From an uncultured Lachnospiraceae bacterium (GTDB lineage Bacteria; Bacillota; Clostridia; Lachnospirales; Lachnospiraceae), in contig CAJUNR010000027.1 in the NCBI GenBank assembly GCA_910587765.1, forward strand, positions 1-64,000: a stretch of 64,000 nt of DNA, read 5' to 3'. Positions 41,979 to 50,742 of this stretch are shown in pieces. Below the pieces are notes generated by a model that saw nothing but the letters and a program-made list of their open reading frames with translations, was not told the origin of the DNA and did no database searches. The position numbers and the translations under genes were made by a program. Within the stretch, counting starts at the first letter, position 1, and the number at the start of each line of letters is the position of its first letter.

Positions 41979-42675
41979 TCTCTTCGCCCAGCCCTTCCAG
42001 TGAGATCCACTCTGCTTCCCCGCCGGTCCCACGGTCCGCATAGATTTCCACCCGATGTACCAGCAGCGGCGACGGCGCAGTCCCGGCTCCCGCCCAGGCG
42101 CTGAACGCCTGCATCAGAAGCTCCGGCTTCAGGTTGTGCACGCTTCCCGTGGACACCCGCATGCAAATCACGCCGTCCTGCACCGAACAGGCATGAATCC
42201 ACGGGCGGATATCCGCTTCCTGCACGCCCTTCTTCGTCTCTTTTCTGACCAAAATCTGCGGCTGGGCGAGAAAATCCGCAAACAGGCGCTCCCAGCCCGC
42301 CGCCGGTTCCCGTCCTTCCCGGAATCGGACTTCATAGTCGGCCGCCGCCACGATGGACATGGCATTTTTACTGTTGTCCGGCAGACGGCGGAAACTCAGC
42401 GCAGTCATCCCTTCCGCCATAACCGCGTTCATCCGCGCCAGCGCTTCCGCGGAAGAAGGCGCGGTGTTTACACGGATGTCCACATATTCTCCTTCGCTGG
42501 TCAGCCCTACGCCCAGCGGCGCCGCAAAGGACATGATCATGTGCGGGCTGAAGCCCTCGGAAAAGCAGATGTCGATTCCCGCCCTGCGGATGACTTTCTG
42601 AAAATACCGCATCACGTCCAGATGGCTGATAAAGCGCAGAGGACCGGTCTTTTGAAACTTAATTCTGATGTTCAC
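41971..42675 (-). CDS. Radical-SAM-associated DUF2344/TIGR03936 protein
   Basis: A 234-residue protein starting VNIRIKFQKTGPLRFISHLD, the hallmark of the DUF2344 family, which nearly always follows a TIGR03960-type radical-SAM gene, often with rng next, exactly as here. Function is unknown; a role in RNA or ribosome modification has been guessed from this linkage. The GTG at 42675 is chosen with GGAGGGGG upstream. Its start overlaps the radical-SAM gene by 17 bases. Confidence 0.87.
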   Translation of the reverse strand: MNIRIKFQKTGPLRFISHLDVMRYFQKVIRRAGIDICFSEGFSPHMIMSFAAPLGVGLTSEGEYVDIRVNTAPSSAEALARMNAVMAEGMTALSFRRLPDNSKNAMSIVAAADYEVRFREGREPAAGWERLFADFLAQPQILVRKETKKGVQEADIRPWIHACSVQDGVICMRVSTGSVHNLKPELLMQAFSAWAGAGTAPSPLLVHRVEIYADRGTGGEAEWISLEGLGEEIG

Positions 42676-44524
42676 GGCAGACACCCCCTCCAAAAACCGC
42701 CGCCCCGCAGCCGGAACAGCTCTGACGGCAGTTCGCCGTCACGACGCCCTCCTGCGCGCGTTTCCATTCCCGCTCCAGAAAGGCACGGCTGACGCCGATC
42801 TCAATAAAATCCCACGGGAATATTTCGTCCAGGGCACGCGCTCTCGTGGTATAAAAATCCACGTCCACGCCGCATTCCGCGAACGCTTCCAGCCACAGAT
42901 CATTTTTGAACCACTCGCTCCAGGAGTCAAAGAGACAGCCTTTCTCGTAGGCCCTGCGGATCGCCGGTCCGATTCTCCGGTCCCCTCTGGCAAGGATCCC
43001 TTCCAGTACGGTGACATCCGCCTCATGCCAGTTGTACTTGATGCTTTTTCTGTTCTTCTGCTCCTTGATCTCGTGGTTGACCACCCATGCTCTGTGCAGG
43101 AACTCTTCCTTCGTGCACATCCGCGCCCACTGAAAAGGCGTGAACGGCTTGGGAACAAAGAAAGAAGTGCTGGCCACGATCTGGCATTTCCCGCTTCTGC
43201 GTTCCCGCGGCACTTCATAGTAGCGTTCGGCGATCTTCTCCGCCAGATGCGCGATGCCTTTCATGTCCTCCTCGGTCTCCGTGGGCAGTCCCAGCATAAA
43301 ATACAGTTTCACCCGGCTCCAGCCGCCCTCAAACGCCTGTCCGGCGCCGTTTAAGATCATTTCCTCCGTCAGGCCCTTATTGATCACGTCACGCAGCCGC
43401 TGGGTCCCGGCTTCCGGCGCGAAGGTCAGGCTGCTCTTCTTCACATCCTGCACCTTTCCCATCACATCCAGAGAAAACGCGTCGATTCTGAGCGACGGCA
43501 AGGAGATATTAATCTTTCCCGGCCCGCACGCTTCGATCAGAAAGTTCACCAGCTCCCCGAGCTTTGAATAGTCGCTGGAACTTAAAGAGCTCAACGAAAT
43601 TTCTTCATATCCTGTATGTTTCAGCATCTCTTCGGCCGTCTCTTTGAGCATCTCCAGATCCCGCTCCCTGGTGGGACGGTACAGCATCCCCGCCTGACAG
43701 AAGCGGCAGCCGCGGATGCATCCTCTCTGAATCTCCAGCACGACCCGATCCTGCGTCGCCTTCAGATACGGTACGACCGGTTTCTTCGGATAAAAGGTAT
43801 CGCTCAGATCCGACACCACCTGCTTTGTCACCTTTTCGGGCGCCTCGGGACAGTTCGGCCGCATGGACGCGATCGTACCGTCTTCGTGATACGACACTTC
43901 GTAGAGAGAGGGCGCGTAAATCCCCGGCACCTGCGCCGCCTGCCTCAGAAACTGCTCCCGGGGCGCACCGCTTTTTTTCCATTCTTTATACAGATCGAGC
44001 AGACGGTAATACTGCGTCTCTCCTTCCCCGATATAGAACAGATCAAAAAATTCCGCCAGCGGTTCCGGATTATAGGCGCAGGGTCCGCCGCCGATGACAA
44101 AAGGATGCTCTTTCGTGCGCTCCTTCGCCTCCAGCGGAATCTGCGACAGATCCAGAATCTGCAGGATGTTCGTGTAACACATTTCATACTGAATCGTAAT
44201 GCCCAGAAAATCAAATTCCTTTACAGGATCCTGCGATTCCAGCGCAAAGAGCGGAATCTTCTGTTCCCTCAGAACCCGGTCCATATCGGGCCAGGGGGAG
44301 TAAACGCGCTCGCACCAGACGTCCTCCCTCTGATTCAACATATCGTACAGGATCTGAATCCCCAGATGGGACATCCCGATCTCATAGACATCCGGAAAAC
44401 ACATGGCGAAACGGATATCCGCCCGTTCCCTGTCTTTCATGACCGCATTGACCTCTCCGCCGATATAGCGGGCCGGTTTCTCTACCGACATGAGAATCTC
44501 ATCTGATAACCTTAATGTTCGCAT
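42659..44524 (-). CDS. B12-binding-type radical SAM protein (TIGR03960 family)
   Basis: A 621-residue protein. The N-terminal part (DVYEIGMSHLGIQILYDMLN) is a cobalamin-binding-like domain. The radical SAM domain has the CxxxCxxC cluster motif in QRGCIRGCRFCQAGMLYRPT. A C-terminal domain ends with the cysteine-rich CRQSCSGCGAAVFGGGVC. The family is widespread in Firmicutes and always linked to DUF2344; the substrate is not known. Coupled to the next gene. Confidence 0.9.
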   Translation of the reverse strand: MRTLRLSDEILMSVEKPARYIGGEVNAVMKDRERADIRFAMCFPDVYEIGMSHLGIQILYDMLNQREDVWCERVYSPWPDMDRVLREQKIPLFALESQDPVKEFDFLGITIQYEMCYTNILQILDLSQIPLEAKERTKEHPFVIGGGPCAYNPEPLAEFFDLFYIGEGETQYYRLLDLYKEWKKSGAPREQFLRQAAQVPGIYAPSLYEVSYHEDGTIASMRPNCPEAPEKVTKQVVSDLSDTFYPKKPVVPYLKATQDRVVLEIQRGCIRGCRFCQAGMLYRPTRERDLEMLKETAEEMLKHTGYEEISLSSLSSSDYSKLGELVNFLIEACGPGKINISLPSLRIDAFSLDVMGKVQDVKKSSLTFAPEAGTQRLRDVINKGLTEEMILNGAGQAFEGGWSRVKLYFMLGLPTETEEDMKGIAHLAEKIAERYYEVPRERRSGKCQIVASTSFFVPKPFTPFQWARMCTKEEFLHRAWVVNHEIKEQKNRKSIKYNWHEADVTVLEGILARGDRRIGPAIRRAYEKGCLFDSWSEWFKNDLWLEAFAECGVDVDFYTTRARALDEIFPWDFIEIGVSRAFLEREWKRAQEGVVTANCRQSCSGCGAAVFGGGVCREHQN

Positions 44525-44538
44525 ATCTTATCCTTCCG

Positions 44539-46206
44539 TTATTCTCCTGAAGCGGCGGGCACGGACGGCTCCTCCGCCGCACCTCTATCCGCCGGCCCGC
44601 CGGCCTGCTGCGGGGGAATGCCGGTCACCGTCTGCAGACCTTCCCCTGCCAGATACTCAAAGGTGATCTGTCCGCCCTCTTTGTAACGGACGATCTGCGG
44701 AAATTCACTGACCGTCACATCGTAAATCGCGTCCTTCCCGGCCAGGATCACAAAATAGTGCGAATTACCCTCCAGGACGACCGGCGCGAGCGTCTCGATC
44801 GTTCCCGTCACCGTATCGCCGACCGACGCCGGGGCGCTGGAGATGCCGTTGGTTTTCAGAAGGCTGACATAGGCTTTCTCACAGTCTGCCACCGTATCCC
44901 CGATCGCCACGTTCTGGTATTTTTTAATATTTACCATGGCGTACTTTTTAACCAGCCCCGCGTCATCCTTCAGAGCCATAAAATAAGTCGGCTCACCGGC
45001 CACATTCAAAAGGAGCGGGAAGGTGGAGTGATATCCGAGGTTCTGCACCTGACCTTCCGCGGAGTTCATGGCCGAATATTCCTCGGCGCCCGGACAGGTG
45101 TAATATTTGGCCTCCATCGTCCGCTGATTCATGAGCACAAAACCGACGTTGGACTCGTCGCCGCTGACCGACGTGATACCGGTATAAACCCACACATCGT
45201 CTTCCATGGCCAGATAATTGTAGCCGTCCGTCGTACGCAGACACCCTTTCTGGCTCAGCACGCTGTTAAAGAAACCGTTCATATACAGACCGTAGTAATC
45301 GTAAAGCTGGATCAGAAGGTTCGCGGAATAGACCGAATCCACCCACTGCGGGCAGTCGCCGACCTCATAACAGACGGTCTCGCCGGTGATGGCGTTGCAG
45401 AGCACCACTTTTCCGATGGTCTGGCCCCCGAACAGACCGATATTGAATTTTTTCACCGGACAGATCCAGTAAGGCGTTCCCTCTTCGTCAATCTCGAAAC
45501 TCAGTTGATCGAAAATATACGTCGGATAACGGAACCGCAGATGCCGGTAAATGTTGCGGTTAAAATATTCCGCCTGGGAATAACGGATGAAACTTCCTTC
45601 CGGCAGGCGCACGCACTCCGTGTCCTGCGTCGTCATGTCGATCATGATATAAGCCGGAATGCCCTCGCTCATATTGGTCAGCCATTTGATGGGGCTGGCG
45701 TACACCAGCGGCGTCACCCGCACCGGCTTGTTCTGATAATTGATCTGCGTGTACAGGGAACTGACCTCGAACTGAGAGACCATGTCGATCAGGGATCCCA
45801 TCTTGCGGTTACCGAGAAGCGACGCCGAACTTTTGTCCAGAAGCGGAATCTCCGTATAATTCACTTCCGCGATATCCTCTGTAAAAGTGCCCTCCTGGAC
45901 GGTGAGAAGCTGATGATATTTCGCGGCGTTGATGATCGGGGAGGACAGAAGACTTCCGATCCCGAAGATGACCAGCAGAAAAACGGTGATCACCGCTCCG
46001 ATCTTCAGCGGACGGAGTTCGGCTGCCGGGATTCCTTCCCGAATGCCCCGCGCGCTGCCAAAGAGCGTGAGAATCACGACCAGAGAGATGATGAACAGCC
46101 AGAAACCGCTGGAATGGATGTTGACAGCCGGAATTGTTACATAATAATAAACGCCCGCTGCCGCCACCGCCAGAAGCGACAGCAGGAGTTTTATTTTCAG
46201 TTTCAT
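44539..46206 (-). CDS. Large conserved membrane protein of unknown function
   Basis: A 555-residue protein with three membrane helices in the first 120 residues (LLLSLLAVAAAGVYYYV, GFWLFIISLVVILTLFG, IGAVITVFLLVIFGIGSLL) and a long outside domain with no membrane segments to a low-complexity Pro/Ala/Glu tail. I do not recognise a catalytic motif. The ATG at 46206 (MKLKIKLLL) has GGAGA upstream. It lies 14 bases upstream of the radical-SAM gene, on the same strand, and may be cotranscribed. Confidence 0.72.
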   Translation of the reverse strand: MKLKIKLLLSLLAVAAAGVYYYVTIPAVNIHSSGFWLFIISLVVILTLFGSARGIREGIPAAELRPLKIGAVITVFLLVIFGIGSLLSSPIINAAKYHQLLTVQEGTFTEDIAEVNYTEIPLLDKSSASLLGNRKMGSLIDMVSQFEVSSLYTQINYQNKPVRVTPLVYASPIKWLTNMSEGIPAYIMIDMTTQDTECVRLPEGSFIRYSQAEYFNRNIYRHLRFRYPTYIFDQLSFEIDEEGTPYWICPVKKFNIGLFGGQTIGKVVLCNAITGETVCYEVGDCPQWVDSVYSANLLIQLYDYYGLYMNGFFNSVLSQKGCLRTTDGYNYLAMEDDVWVYTGITSVSGDESNVGFVLMNQRTMEAKYYTCPGAEEYSAMNSAEGQVQNLGYHSTFPLLLNVAGEPTYFMALKDDAGLVKKYAMVNIKKYQNVAIGDTVADCEKAYVSLLKTNGISSAPASVGDTVTGTIETLAPVVLEGNSHYFVILAGKDAIYDVTVSEFPQIVRYKEGGQITFEYLAGEGLQTVTGIPPQQAGGPADRGAAEEPSVPAASGE

Positions 46207-46282
46207 AATGACAAAAAAATCTCCTTTCCTGATATGATATTCTGTACATTTTATCACAAAGAAAAGATTCTCACAAGGACCT

Positions 46283-46780
46283 TCATCCTTCCAGTTCCCG
46301 CTTCATATAGATCCCGGTGTTCATGGGGCTGTTATTGTAGCGGGGGATTTCATGGAAACCGTATCTTTTGTAGAGGCGGACCGCGTTCTGCAGAAAGGGC
46401 AGCGTATCGAGAAGCATGTACCGGTATCCGATGTCTTCCGCGTCTTTCAGGACCCGTTCCACCAGCAGAGCGCCAATCCGCCGGCCGCGGTATGCCGGCC
46501 GCACATACAGGCGTTTCATCTCGCAGTTTTCCCCGTCGATTTTCCGAAGCCCGATACAGCCGGCGGGCGTTTCGCCCACATAAGCCAGATAGAGCCGGCC
46601 CTCCGGCGGGCCGTATTTCTCCTCCAGATGCTCCAGTTCTTTCTCATAATTCTGTACCGCCAGATACTCCCGAATCGCGGGATCCCCTTTTGCCAGCATC
46701 TCCGTATATTCCGAGAAAAGCGCGCGCACGTCCTCCGGATGATCGTATGCGGGCTGAATCCTGATTTCCTCCGTTTTCAC
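46283..46780 (-). CDS. GNAT family N-acetyltransferase
   Basis: A 165-residue GNAT. The acetyl-CoA motif A is MKRLYVRPAYRGRRIGALLV, followed by YRYMLLDTLPFLQNAVRLYK and YGFHEIPRYN at the C-terminus. The GTG at 46780 has GAGAGGA upstream; an ATG further up has no proper site. Substrate cannot be told (an amino-acid or small-molecule N-acetyltransferase by likeness). Confidence 0.85.
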   Translation of the reverse strand: MKTEEIRIQPAYDHPEDVRALFSEYTEMLAKGDPAIREYLAVQNYEKELEHLEEKYGPPEGRLYLAYVGETPAGCIGLRKIDGENCEMKRLYVRPAYRGRRIGALLVERVLKDAEDIGYRYMLLDTLPFLQNAVRLYKRYGFHEIPRYNNSPMNTGIYMKRELEG

Positions 46781-46824
46781 TTGTTTTCCTCTCTTTCCCA
46801 TTTGTAAAAATGCGGACCTTTCCG

Positions 46825-47505
46825 TCATCCGCGGACGCCTTCCTCCGAACCGCACTGAAGATGCTCGAGAATCGGAATCACTTCCAGCAGATTTTCCGCT
46901 GTCCCTGCAAGGAAACGCGCAGTTTCCGGAAGCGGCCCCGCCAGATCTTTGACCATCACAACCCGGCATCCCGCCCGATGCGCGGACAGCGCACCGTTGT
47001 CCGAATCTTCCAGAGCCAGACAGTTCTGCGGCCGCTCGCCGATTTTTTCGCAGGCATACAGATACACATCCGGCATCGGTTTGCCGTGAGGAAGGGACGG
47101 CGCGCACGCAATCTGATCAAACTGTCCGTAGATGCCGATCCGGGTCAGATAGTTCTTCGTCCGCTCCTCGTCTGTGGCGGTGGAGACCGCCTTCTTATAA
47201 CCGTTTGCCGTCAGCCAGTTCAGAAATTCATCCACTCCCGGCTTCTTCTCCACCCCGTATGTCTCCAGATGCGCGCGCATCAGTTCCATCCTGCGCCTGC
47301 GCACTGCCGGAAAATCAAACTCCTCTCCCAGCATCTTCTTAAAATAAGGCTCCGCATATTCTTTGGAAAAGCTCCGGAAGCGCAGAAGCTGCTCATGCGT
47401 CAGTTCGTACCCTGCTTCCTGCGCCGCCTGTTTCCAGTAACGATACAGATATTTCTCTGTATCAATCAGGATCCCGTCCATATCAAATATTACCGCGCGT
47501 ATCAT
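46825..47505 (-). CDS. HAD-superfamily hydrolase, beta-phosphoglucomutase-like
   Basis: A 226-residue HAD enzyme: AVIFDMDGILIDTEKY (motif I), helical cap, VSTATDEERT (motif II), the lysine in HGKPMPDVYLYA (motif III) and LALEDSDNGALSAHRAG (motif IV). It is a phosphatase or phosphomutase of subfamily IA. AAAGGAG lies upstream of the ATG at 47505. It is 44 bases upstream of the GNAT gene on the same strand. Confidence 0.9.
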   Translation of the reverse strand: MIRAVIFDMDGILIDTEKYLYRYWKQAAQEAGYELTHEQLLRFRSFSKEYAEPYFKKMLGEEFDFPAVRRRRMELMRAHLETYGVEKKPGVDEFLNWLTANGYKKAVSTATDEERTKNYLTRIGIYGQFDQIACAPSLPHGKPMPDVYLYACEKIGERPQNCLALEDSDNGALSAHRAGCRVVMVKDLAGPLPETARFLAGTAENLLEVIPILEHLQCGSEEGVRG

Positions 47506-47597
47506 AAAACTGTTCTCCTTTGTCGAACCTATCATACAATACCGCCCGCTAAAAATCAATCGGTTCCTTCTCACCCGGGTGCCGCAGGTGATAAAAG

Positions 47598-47793
47598 GTT
47601 ACCTTTCACACACATGCCATCCGGACGCCCGACGCGGACAGATAAGTCTTCAAGACCCCGCTCGCGCTTAATGAAGGGACGCAGCGGTACTAAGGGCGCA
47701 AAAGACGCGCCCTAAGAACCGGCGCCCTTCAATGGGGCTTTCAGAATTATCTGTCCGCGTCGGGCTGACATTGGCTAACGTGTGAAAAGTAAC
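47598..47793. repeat. Large structured palindromic element (family D)
   Basis: About 196 bases of nested inverted repeats. Outer arms: GTTACCTTTCACAC (47598-47611) and GTGTGAAAAGTAAC (47780-47793), one mismatch. Middle arms: perfect 19-base GCCCGACGCGGACAGATAA (47627-47645) with 47747-47765. Inner: TTAGGGCGCG/GCGCCCTTA-type stems near 47690-47715. It could form a cruciform or folded RNA and looks like a MITE-like or REP-like mobile palindrome. It lies between divergent genes. Confidence 0.75.
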
Positions 47794-47808
47794 AGTAAAA
47801 GTAACGGC

Positions 47809-47837
47809 TGTTAAAATTTTCTCACCTGTGCTATACT
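47809..47837 (+). promoter_or_regulatory. Promoter of the GlsB-like gene
   Basis: Weak -35 TGTTAA (47809-47814), 17-base spacer, TATACT (47832-47837), 34 bases before the ATG at 47872, which has AGGAGG upstream. Confidence 0.6.
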
Positions 47838-47871
47838 ATAGTTTATTATCATACACAGGAGGAACAAAACC

Positions 47872-48114
47872 ATGTTTGGACTAATCATCGGACTGATTAC
47901 CGGCGGCATCGCCGGCTGGATCGCGGGGCGGATCATGAACAACGAAGGCGGCATGATGCGCAACATCCTGCTGGGCATTGTCGGCGGTATTGTGGGAAAC
48001 GCCGTACTGGGACTGATCGGAATCCACGGAAGCGGCTTCGTAGGGAACATCATCGTGGCCGTCGTCGGTTCCTGCATCATTATCTGGCTGGTGAACAATC
48101 TGTCCGGACGGTAG
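47872..48114 (+). CDS. GlsB/YeaQ/YmgE-type small membrane protein
   Basis: An 80-residue protein with three short membrane helices rich in Gly/Ile (IIGLITGGIAGWIAGRIMNN at the start). It matches the transglycosylase-associated/GlsB stress-response family. Its cellular role is poorly known; it is often induced by envelope stress. It has its own promoter and precedes the redox set by about 100 bases. Confidence 0.88.
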   Translation: MFGLIIGLITGGIAGWIAGRIMNNEGGMMRNILLGIVGGIVGNAVLGLIGIHGSGFVGNIIVAVVGSCIIIWLVNNLSGR

Positions 48115-48218
48115 CAATCCGGACGGGGACGTTGTCCCCGGCAAAAAACAACGACACGACAGGTCCGCTTCTTACATCGGTGCGGACCGTAAAAACAGAA
48201 TCAGGAGGATACTCTTTT

Positions 48219-48791
48219 ATGCGAATCACTTACAACCTCTGTCTGCTGCTCTGTCTTCTGACCGTACTCCTTGGCGGCTGCGGCCAAAAAGACCCGGCGG
48301 CAGGGAGCAAACCTGCTTCGGAAACGTCTTCTGACGGACAGGACGCCGGCTCTCCTGCCCCCGTCTCCTTTGAAGCCCGGACTCTGGACGGCACATCCGT
48401 CTCCGCCGATCTTTTCGCCGACACCAAGCTGACGATGGTCAACGTGTGGGCCACCTACTGCGGCCCCTGCCTGAACGAAATGCCGGGGCTTGGAGAACTG
48501 CCCGCCCTCTACGCACCGGAAGACTTCCAACTGATCGGCATCATCAGCGACGTCACGGAGGACGCGGACGACGCAATCCTGCAGAACGCAGCGGAACTGG
48601 TCGAACAGACCGGCGCCGGCTATTCGCATCTGCTTCTGAACGATTCCCTCTACACGGCGCTTCTGACGGATGTATCCGCCGTGCCCACCACTTTTTTCAT
48701 CGATCAGAACGGGCAGATTCTGGACACCGTGATCGGCGCCATGGAACGGTCCGCATGGGAGGAGAAGATCAATGCGCTTCTGGAACAATGA
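48219..48791 (+). CDS. TlpA/ResA-like thiol-disulfide lipoprotein
   Basis: A 190-residue exported protein: signal peptide with lipobox (LLGGC, Cys21), an acidic linker, then a thioredoxin fold with the redox motif WATYCGPC (C81/C84) and the cis-proline segment SAVPTTFFIDQ. It acts outside the membrane to reduce or oxidise thiols. The ATG at 48219 has AGGAGG upstream. The next two genes (CXXC micro-protein and membrane Fe-S protein) probably supply electrons to it; the first overlaps its 3' end by 20 bases. Confidence 0.88.
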   Translation: MRITYNLCLLLCLLTVLLGGCGQKDPAAGSKPASETSSDGQDAGSPAPVSFEARTLDGTSVSADLFADTKLTMVNVWATYCGPCLNEMPGLGELPALYAPEDFQLIGIISDVTEDADDAILQNAAELVEQTGAGYSHLLLNDSLYTALLTDVSAVPTTFFIDQNGQILDTVIGAMERSAWEEKINALLEQ

Positions 48792-48924
48792 GCATCCCCG
48801 TCTGTGGCTGTTCGGCGTTCTTGCCGGAATCCTCTGTCTCCTAGCCGCACTGGCGCAGGGACAGTTCACCGTCATCTGGCAGAAAGCCGTCATGATCTGT
48901 CTGGAATGCATCGGAATCGGATAA
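48772..48924 (+). CDS. CD1871A-type CXXC micro-protein
   Basis: A 50-residue protein: MRFWNNEHPRLWLFGVLAGI, one membrane helix, then the ending ICLECIGIG with a C43-LE-C46 pair. This matches the CD1871A family of CXXC micro-proteins found between a TlpA-like gene and a 4Fe-4S membrane protein gene. It starts inside the end of the upstream gene in another frame. A role as a membrane thiol relay is inferred. Confidence 0.85.
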   Translation: MRFWNNEHPRLWLFGVLAGILCLLAALAQGQFTVIWQKAVMICLECIGIG

Positions 48925-48946
48925 ACGGGAAAAATCAGGTGAGCTT

Positions 48947-49810
48947 ATGAACAGACTGCGTCTTACGGTACAACTTTTCTATACGATATTGACAAACGGA
49001 TACGTCTACGGCTTCCTCTCGGGAAAAATCTATCGGGGAAAACTGAAATACGCGTGCGTCCCGGGACTGAACTGCTATTCCTGTCCCGGCGCCGTGGGGG
49101 CCTGCCCGATGGGCGCGCTGCAGGCGCTGCTGAATCAGCAGGGAATGCAGATTCCGTTCGCTGCGCTGGCCTTCTTCTTTCTCTTCGGAAGCCTTCTCGG
49201 ACGGACGGTATGCGGATGGCTGTGTCCTTTCGGGCTGGTGCAGGATCTGCTCCACCGAATCCCTGTTTTTCGGAAGAGAAAGAAACTGCCTTTTCACGAA
49301 ATCCTCAAATACGGAAAATATCTGGTTCTCCTGTTCCTCGCATGCGCCGGCTCGATGTTCCTGTTCGGCGGTTTTGCCAGGGTACCGGCATTCTGTAAAT
49401 ACCTGTGTCCATCCGGCACTCTGATGGGCGCGCTGCCGCTGCTCTCTGCCAACGGGCAGCTGCGAAGCCAGATCGGCGGACTGTTCTTCTGGAAACTTGG
49501 AGTTCTGCTTTTTCTTCTCCTGCTCTCCGTGAAGTTCTTCCGTCCTTTCTGCCAGTACCTCTGTCCGCTGGGAGCCGTCTACGGCTGCTTCAACCGTTTC
49601 AGCCTCCTGCAGATCCGCTGGAACGAGGAAGACTGCACCTTCTGCGGAGCCTGCAGCAGGGCGTGCCCCGCCGGGCTTTCCGTCCATGAAATTTCCCGCT
49701 CTCCGGAGTGCATCCGCTGCGGAAAATGTATCTCCGCCTGTCCCGCAGACTGCCTGCATCCATCCGCACACGGCCGGCGGACCTCCGAAACACCGGCAAA
49801 CAACGCATAA
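48947..49810 (+). CDS. Membrane 4Fe-4S polyferredoxin (NapH/CcdA-like role)
   Basis: A 287-residue protein with about four membrane helices and many cysteine motifs: GLNCYSCPGAVGACPMGALQ, GRTVCGWLCPFGLVQDLL, YLCPSGTLMG and CQYLCPLGAVYGCFNRF, then a C-terminal pair of 4Fe-4S sites CTFCGACSRACPAG and CIRCGKCISACPAD. It resembles NapH and the NosR C-terminal domain. It likely passes electrons from the cytoplasm across the membrane to the CXXC micro-protein and the TlpA-like lipoprotein. Confidence 0.9.
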   Translation: MNRLRLTVQLFYTILTNGYVYGFLSGKIYRGKLKYACVPGLNCYSCPGAVGACPMGALQALLNQQGMQIPFAALAFFFLFGSLLGRTVCGWLCPFGLVQDLLHRIPVFRKRKKLPFHEILKYGKYLVLLFLACAGSMFLFGGFARVPAFCKYLCPSGTLMGALPLLSANGQLRSQIGGLFFWKLGVLLFLLLLSVKFFRPFCQYLCPLGAVYGCFNRFSLLQIRWNEEDCTFCGACSRACPAGLSVHEISRSPECIRCGKCISACPADCLHPSAHGRRTSETPANNA

Positions 49811-49820
49811 AGAAACGCGG

Positions 49821-49876
49821 CTTTTACACTTATGTCAACCAAATCGGATCAAAACCGGCATGAGTGTAAAAATAAC
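49821..49876. repeat. Short palindrome related to family D
   Basis: Arms CTTTTACACTTATG (49821-49834) and CATGAGTGTAAAAA (49859-49872), followed by TAAC. The GTGTAAAAATAAC end recalls GTGTGAAAAATAAC at 17430 and GTGTGAAAAGTAAC at 47780. Confidence 0.6.
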
Positions 49877-49910
49877 ATTCAAAACAAAAGCACACGAAAG
49901 GAGAAAGCAA

Positions 49911-50267
49911 ATGAACAACGATGTAAAAAAACTTGTAACCGAAAAGGCAAACGAACTGCTGAGCGCGGCTTCCTGCTGTGCAGAAGCGAAAGCAGCCGCA
50001 CAGGACTGGCTGGATGCCCTCGGAACGGACAAAGAGTCCGAAGCGACCCGGAAACTGATCGCGGAACTTGAGATGGATATCATGCCGGTCGACGGGCTGA
50101 TCGCCTTTGCCGGCTCCGAAGCCGGAGCTCAGGTATTCGGCGCGGAAATGGCAAAACAGGTGGAAGCCCACGGACAGGCGCTGAAAGCCGCAGGCGCAAA
50201 ATACTGCGACTGCCCGGCATGCGCGGCCGCAGAAGCGATTCTCGCCCGGAAAGCGGAACTGCTCTGA
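49911..50267 (+). CDS. Small cysteine-containing protein, often labelled 'Hsp90-like' in databases
   Basis: A 118-residue soluble acidic protein: MNNDVKKLVTEKANELLSAA, Cys22/Cys23, and CDCPAC (C99, C101, C104) near the C-terminus, mostly helical. I recall similar proteins in Lachnospiraceae with the name 'molecular chaperone Hsp90', but the sequence bears none of the Hsp90 ATPase motifs, so that name should not be trusted. The CXCXXC motif suggests metal or Fe-S binding. AAAGGAG precedes the ATG at 49911. It lies just after the membrane redox set. Confidence 0.7.
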   Translation: MNNDVKKLVTEKANELLSAASCCAEAKAAAQDWLDALGTDKESEATRKLIAELEMDIMPVDGLIAFAGSEAGAQVFGAEMAKQVEAHGQALKAAGAKYCDCPACAAAEAILARKAELL

Positions 50268-50313
50268 AAAATCGGCGCACCTTTAGCCGAATGAAGTGGC
50301 CGGGATACGGATA

Positions 50314-50380
50314 AAAGGGGTGCGGTAAAACAGGACCCGCCGTTTTCCACAGGCGGAATCCTGTTTCGCCGCACCCCTTT
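50314..50380. terminator. Bidirectional terminator
   Basis: Outer stem AAAGGGGTGCGG (50314-50325) with CCGCACCCCTTT (50369-50380) and inner AAACAGGA/TCCTGTTT, between converging genes, with A/T-rich ends on both sides. Confidence 0.8.
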
Positions 50381-50421
50381 GCCTGTTTAAAAGCATGTCT
50401 TTCGGGTGATAAGGACACAGA

Positions 50422-50742
50422 TTATACAAGACGGTTGATTAAAGACCCGTCCGGTCCATCGGGCAGATCCTGTACAGGCTCTCCCGGTTCCTCCGCTTTC
50501 TTCTCCTTGTCTTCCTTCTGCTTTTTTCTTTTGAGCTGCTCGATCTGCCGTTTGACATTTTCGATCTGCTGCTCCAGCTTTTTCACTTTTTCCTCGTCAT
50601 GATTCCGGACGGCCTTCTCCTTCTCCTGATTGAGCTTCTGAAGCTTCTGTTCCAGGGCCTTCAGCCGGGAATCACCCCCGCCTCCGGAAAGATTGACTGC
50701 GTCCGTCGACGGAACGCCAAAACCAACTGCATTTACTCCCAT
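50422..50742 (-). CDS. FlxA-like coiled-coil protein
   Basis: A 106-residue protein: MGVNAVGFGVPSTDAVNLSG, then a coiled coil (LKALEQKLQKLNQEKEKAVR to about residue 75) and an acidic proline-rich tail ending SLINRLV. It fits the FlxA-like family, whose function is unknown. A GGAGG precedes the ATG at 50742. It follows the sensor kinase gene by 143 bases on the same strand. Confidence 0.72.
   Translation of the reverse strand: MGVNAVGFGVPSTDAVNLSGGGGDSRLKALEQKLQKLNQEKEKAVRNHDEEKVKKLEQQIENVKRQIEQLKRKKQKEDKEKKAEEPGEPVQDLPDGPDGSLINRLV

Noticed and set aside
44758..46764. 668-residue open frame on the plus strand
   Set aside because: Antisense to the large membrane-protein gene and the GNAT gene; no start site and no domain.
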